In this document: positions 62,645 to 64,000 of the stretch, in pieces | How the letters are laid out: every line of letters begins with the position of its first letter | How positions within the stretch are numbered: position 1 is the first letter of the stretch | DNA from: Chryseobacterium rhizosphaerae | GTDB taxonomy: Bacteria; Bacteroidota; Bacteroidia; Flavobacteriales; Weeksellaceae | Assembly (NCBI RefSeq): GCF_003385455.1 | Contig: NZ_QNUF01000005.1 | Span: 62,001-126,000 of the forward strand | DNA length: 64,000 nt | Reading direction: 5' to 3' | The notes under the pieces: generated by a model | The model's input: only the letters and a program-made list of their open reading frames with translations | Database searches by the model: none | What the model was told of the DNA's origin: nothing | Position numbers and translations under genes: made by a program

Positions 62645-63559
62645 ATGATTATTAGGAAAAAAGAGCACTGGTTTAAAATGCTTTTTGTTTGGCATGGATC
62701 TGTATTACCGGCTCTGTTGCCGCGTTTGTTGCTTCTTTTTGTATTTTCTTTGGGAGTGGTTTACTTTCGTGGAATTGTTTTTTCCTTTAAGATTCCGCTT
62801 AATCCCGCACCGCTTACTTTATTTGGTTTTGTACTTGCTCTTTTTCTGGGATTCCGTAATAACGTAAGCTATGAAAGGTTCTGGGAAGGACGCAAATTGT
62901 GGGGAGCTTTACTGAACACTTCACGGTCACTGACACGCCAGGTACTGACTCTTGGGAATACAAAAAATGATACATCAGTCACCGAATTTATTGACCTGCT
63001 CAGTTCTTTTGTTTTTGCCCTAAAACATCAACTCAGGGGAACAGATCCTTATGAAGATTTAAAGGACAGACTGGACGGAAAAAAACGGGAAACTGTACTT
63101 GCTTCGAAATATAAACCTGCAGTTATTATGAAATTAATGGCAGACTGGGTCCGGGAAGCAAAAGAGGGCGGTCGGATCGACTCTATTCAGCAGGCGCGTT
63201 TTGATGAGAATCTGGATAAACTTTCAGATATTGTAGGAGGTTGTGAACGGATTGTTTCCACGCCGATACCCTACAGTTACCGTGTTCTGCTTCATCGTAC
63301 AGTGTATATCTATTGTTCTCTGCTGCCTTTTGGATTAGTAGATACTTTAGGCTGGTTTATGCCCCTGATCGTTGTATTCGTAGCGTATACATTTGTCGCA
63401 TTTGAAGCCATAGCAGATGAAATTGAAGAACCTTTTGGTACAGAGGCTAATGATCTGGCATTGAATAGTATGTGCGAAATGATCAATGCTACCATTCATG
63501 AAATGGCCGGAGAAACGATTCCTGTGGTGCAGAAATCTTCACAGAATATTATCGATTAA
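62645..63559 (+). CDS. Bestrophin family ion channel (UPF0187/YneE-like)
   Basis: 304 residues, membrane-embedded with hydrophobic segments near 22-42, 52-68, 220-240 and 241-260. The motifs SYERFWEGRKLWGALL, CERIVSTPIPYSYRVLLHR and DEIEEPFGTEANDLALN are those of bacterial bestrophins, which form pentameric ion channels. It lies 27 bases after the small periplasmic protein, so it is probably part of the same operon. A role in ion balance or pH stress would fit the YdeP link. No terminator is clear after it. Confidence 0.9.
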   Translation: MIIRKKEHWFKMLFVWHGSVLPALLPRLLLLFVFSLGVVYFRGIVFSFKIPLNPAPLTLFGFVLALFLGFRNNVSYERFWEGRKLWGALLNTSRSLTRQVLTLGNTKNDTSVTEFIDLLSSFVFALKHQLRGTDPYEDLKDRLDGKKRETVLASKYKPAVIMKLMADWVREAKEGGRIDSIQQARFDENLDKLSDIVGGCERIVSTPIPYSYRVLLHRTVYIYCSLLPFGLVDTLGWFMPLIVVFVAYTFVAFEAIADEIEEPFGTEANDLALNSMCEMINATIHEMAGETIPVVQKSSQNIID

Positions 63560-63595
63560 ATATTTTCGGACATTTTAAAACCCACCTCAAGGATT

Positions 63596-64000
63596 TTAGG
63601 GATACATTTTATAAATACCATCCTGTAAAGAAAACACCTCTTTTGCGGGAAAAGCCTTTTTAATTTTCCGGGCTGCTTCCTTGCTGCGTTTTCCGGACAT
63701 GCAGTAGACTAATACCTGGTGGGAAAAACCGGAAATTTCATCAAAATGATTTTCTAATTCATCCAGAGGAATGTTCTTTCCGCCAATATTGAAATTCTGA
63801 TGTTCATGGTCATCACGTACATCGATAAGTTCAAAATGTTCTTGATTTTCTTTAAATTCTTCGAAGGTAAGTGTGGGAACAGTCTGGGGAAGATCTGTAA
63901 TTTGAACAGAGGATTTTCTCAGCTTTATAATTTGTGTTTTTCCACTCATCATATTGATAATCCACAATTTGCCGGCTAATATATCTTCGGAACCTGTAAG
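63596..64000 (-). CDS. ThiF/MoeB-type adenylyltransferase with rhodanese C terminus, C-terminal part
   Basis: The frame runs off the right edge, so 134 C-terminal residues are visible. The first visible residues, LTGSEDILAGKLWIINMMSG, match the C-terminal end of ThiF/MoeB/HesA E1-like adenylyltransferases. Then comes a rhodanese domain (about residues 45-134) with VYCMSGKRS, an intact C-x-S-G-K-R-S active loop. Such proteins adenylate and sulfurate MoaD or ThiS, joining activation and sulfur transfer in one chain. The gene faces the molybdenum cluster, next to moaD. A start within this part is unlikely. Confidence 0.85.
   Translation of the reverse strand, partial: LTGSEDILAGKLWIINMMSGKTQIIKLRKSSVQITDLPQTVPTLTFEEFKENQEHFELIDVRDDHEHQNFNIGGKNIPLDELENHFDEISGFSHQVLVYCMSGKRSKEAARKIKKAFPAKEVFSLQDGIYKMYP

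Overview
The window reads as a low-GC chromosome segment of a Flavobacteriia member (Bacteroidota). Chryseobacterium or a close Weeksellaceae relative fits best. The reasons are a SusC/SusD pair, GH109 and GH29 glycosidases, a fused alpha/beta 2-oxoacid dehydrogenase E1, a GldA-like ABC ATPase, many secreted proteins with Bacteroidota-type signal peptides, and promoters of the Bacteroidota type (TTG near -33, TAnnTTTG near -7) instead of E. coli boxes. I saw no rRNA, tRNA, CRISPR array, transposase or prophage. The genus call rests on protein character and not on a database match.

Layout. 1-5.5 kb (minus strand): a sugar nucleotidyltransferase cut by the window edge, a GH109 oxidoreductase-type glycosidase, a serine hydrolase, an M61 peptidase and an AIM24 protein. 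5.6-11 kb (plus): queA, rlmN, a sterol-desaturase-family membrane enzyme, a secreted protein and a polyprenyl diphosphate synthase. 11-20 kb: surface protein, E1 dehydrogenase, AhpD-like protein, an hxlR/old-yellow-enzyme divergent pair, and a secreted papain-fold peptidase. 20-23 kb: an ECF sigma factor followed by an 814-residue protein joining an anti-sigma-like N terminus, a TonB-receptor plug-like domain and a von Willebrand A domain. 23-28 kb: a GbsR/MarR regulator and a lipid-type operon (membrane protein, DCC protein, fatty acid desaturase, SRPBCC, DUF2071, SDR epimerase). Two nearly identical palindromes sit before the regulator and before the operon. 28-45 kb: alpha-L-fucosidase, surface protein, lipoamide dehydrogenase, S9 peptidase, patatin, a repeat-rich gene-poor stretch (36.3-37.1 kb), ABC ATPase, LytS/LytR pair, acyltransferase, AraC plus SDR, and a two-lobed retropepsin-like protein. 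45.5-50.3 kb: a SusD/SusC pair on the minus strand, preceded by a long leader that holds a short Met/Cys-rich ORF and an RNA with alternative pairings. 50.7-56.7 kb: NmrA-like protein, AraC regulator, an NTF2-like secreted protein frameshifted at an A8 tract, an adenosine-deaminase-like lipoprotein and a second serine hydrolase. 57-64 kb: a molybdenum-enzyme cluster (TSUP permease, moaD, moaE, fdhD, DUF7009, a YdeP-like molybdopterin oxidoreductase, a small periplasmic sulfite-oxidase-fold protein, bestrophin) facing a ThiF/MoeB-rhodanese fusion cut by the window end.

The points most worth a second look are the Met/Cys-rich leader with its switchable RNA before susC, the ECF sigma/plug/VWA fusion, the paired GbsR operators, the homopolymer frameshift, and the AraC and HxlR operator repeats. 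Molybdopterin assembly genes (moaD, moaE, thiF/moeB), the FdhD sulfurtransferase and the target enzyme lie together, so the last 7 kb probably acts as one functional unit.
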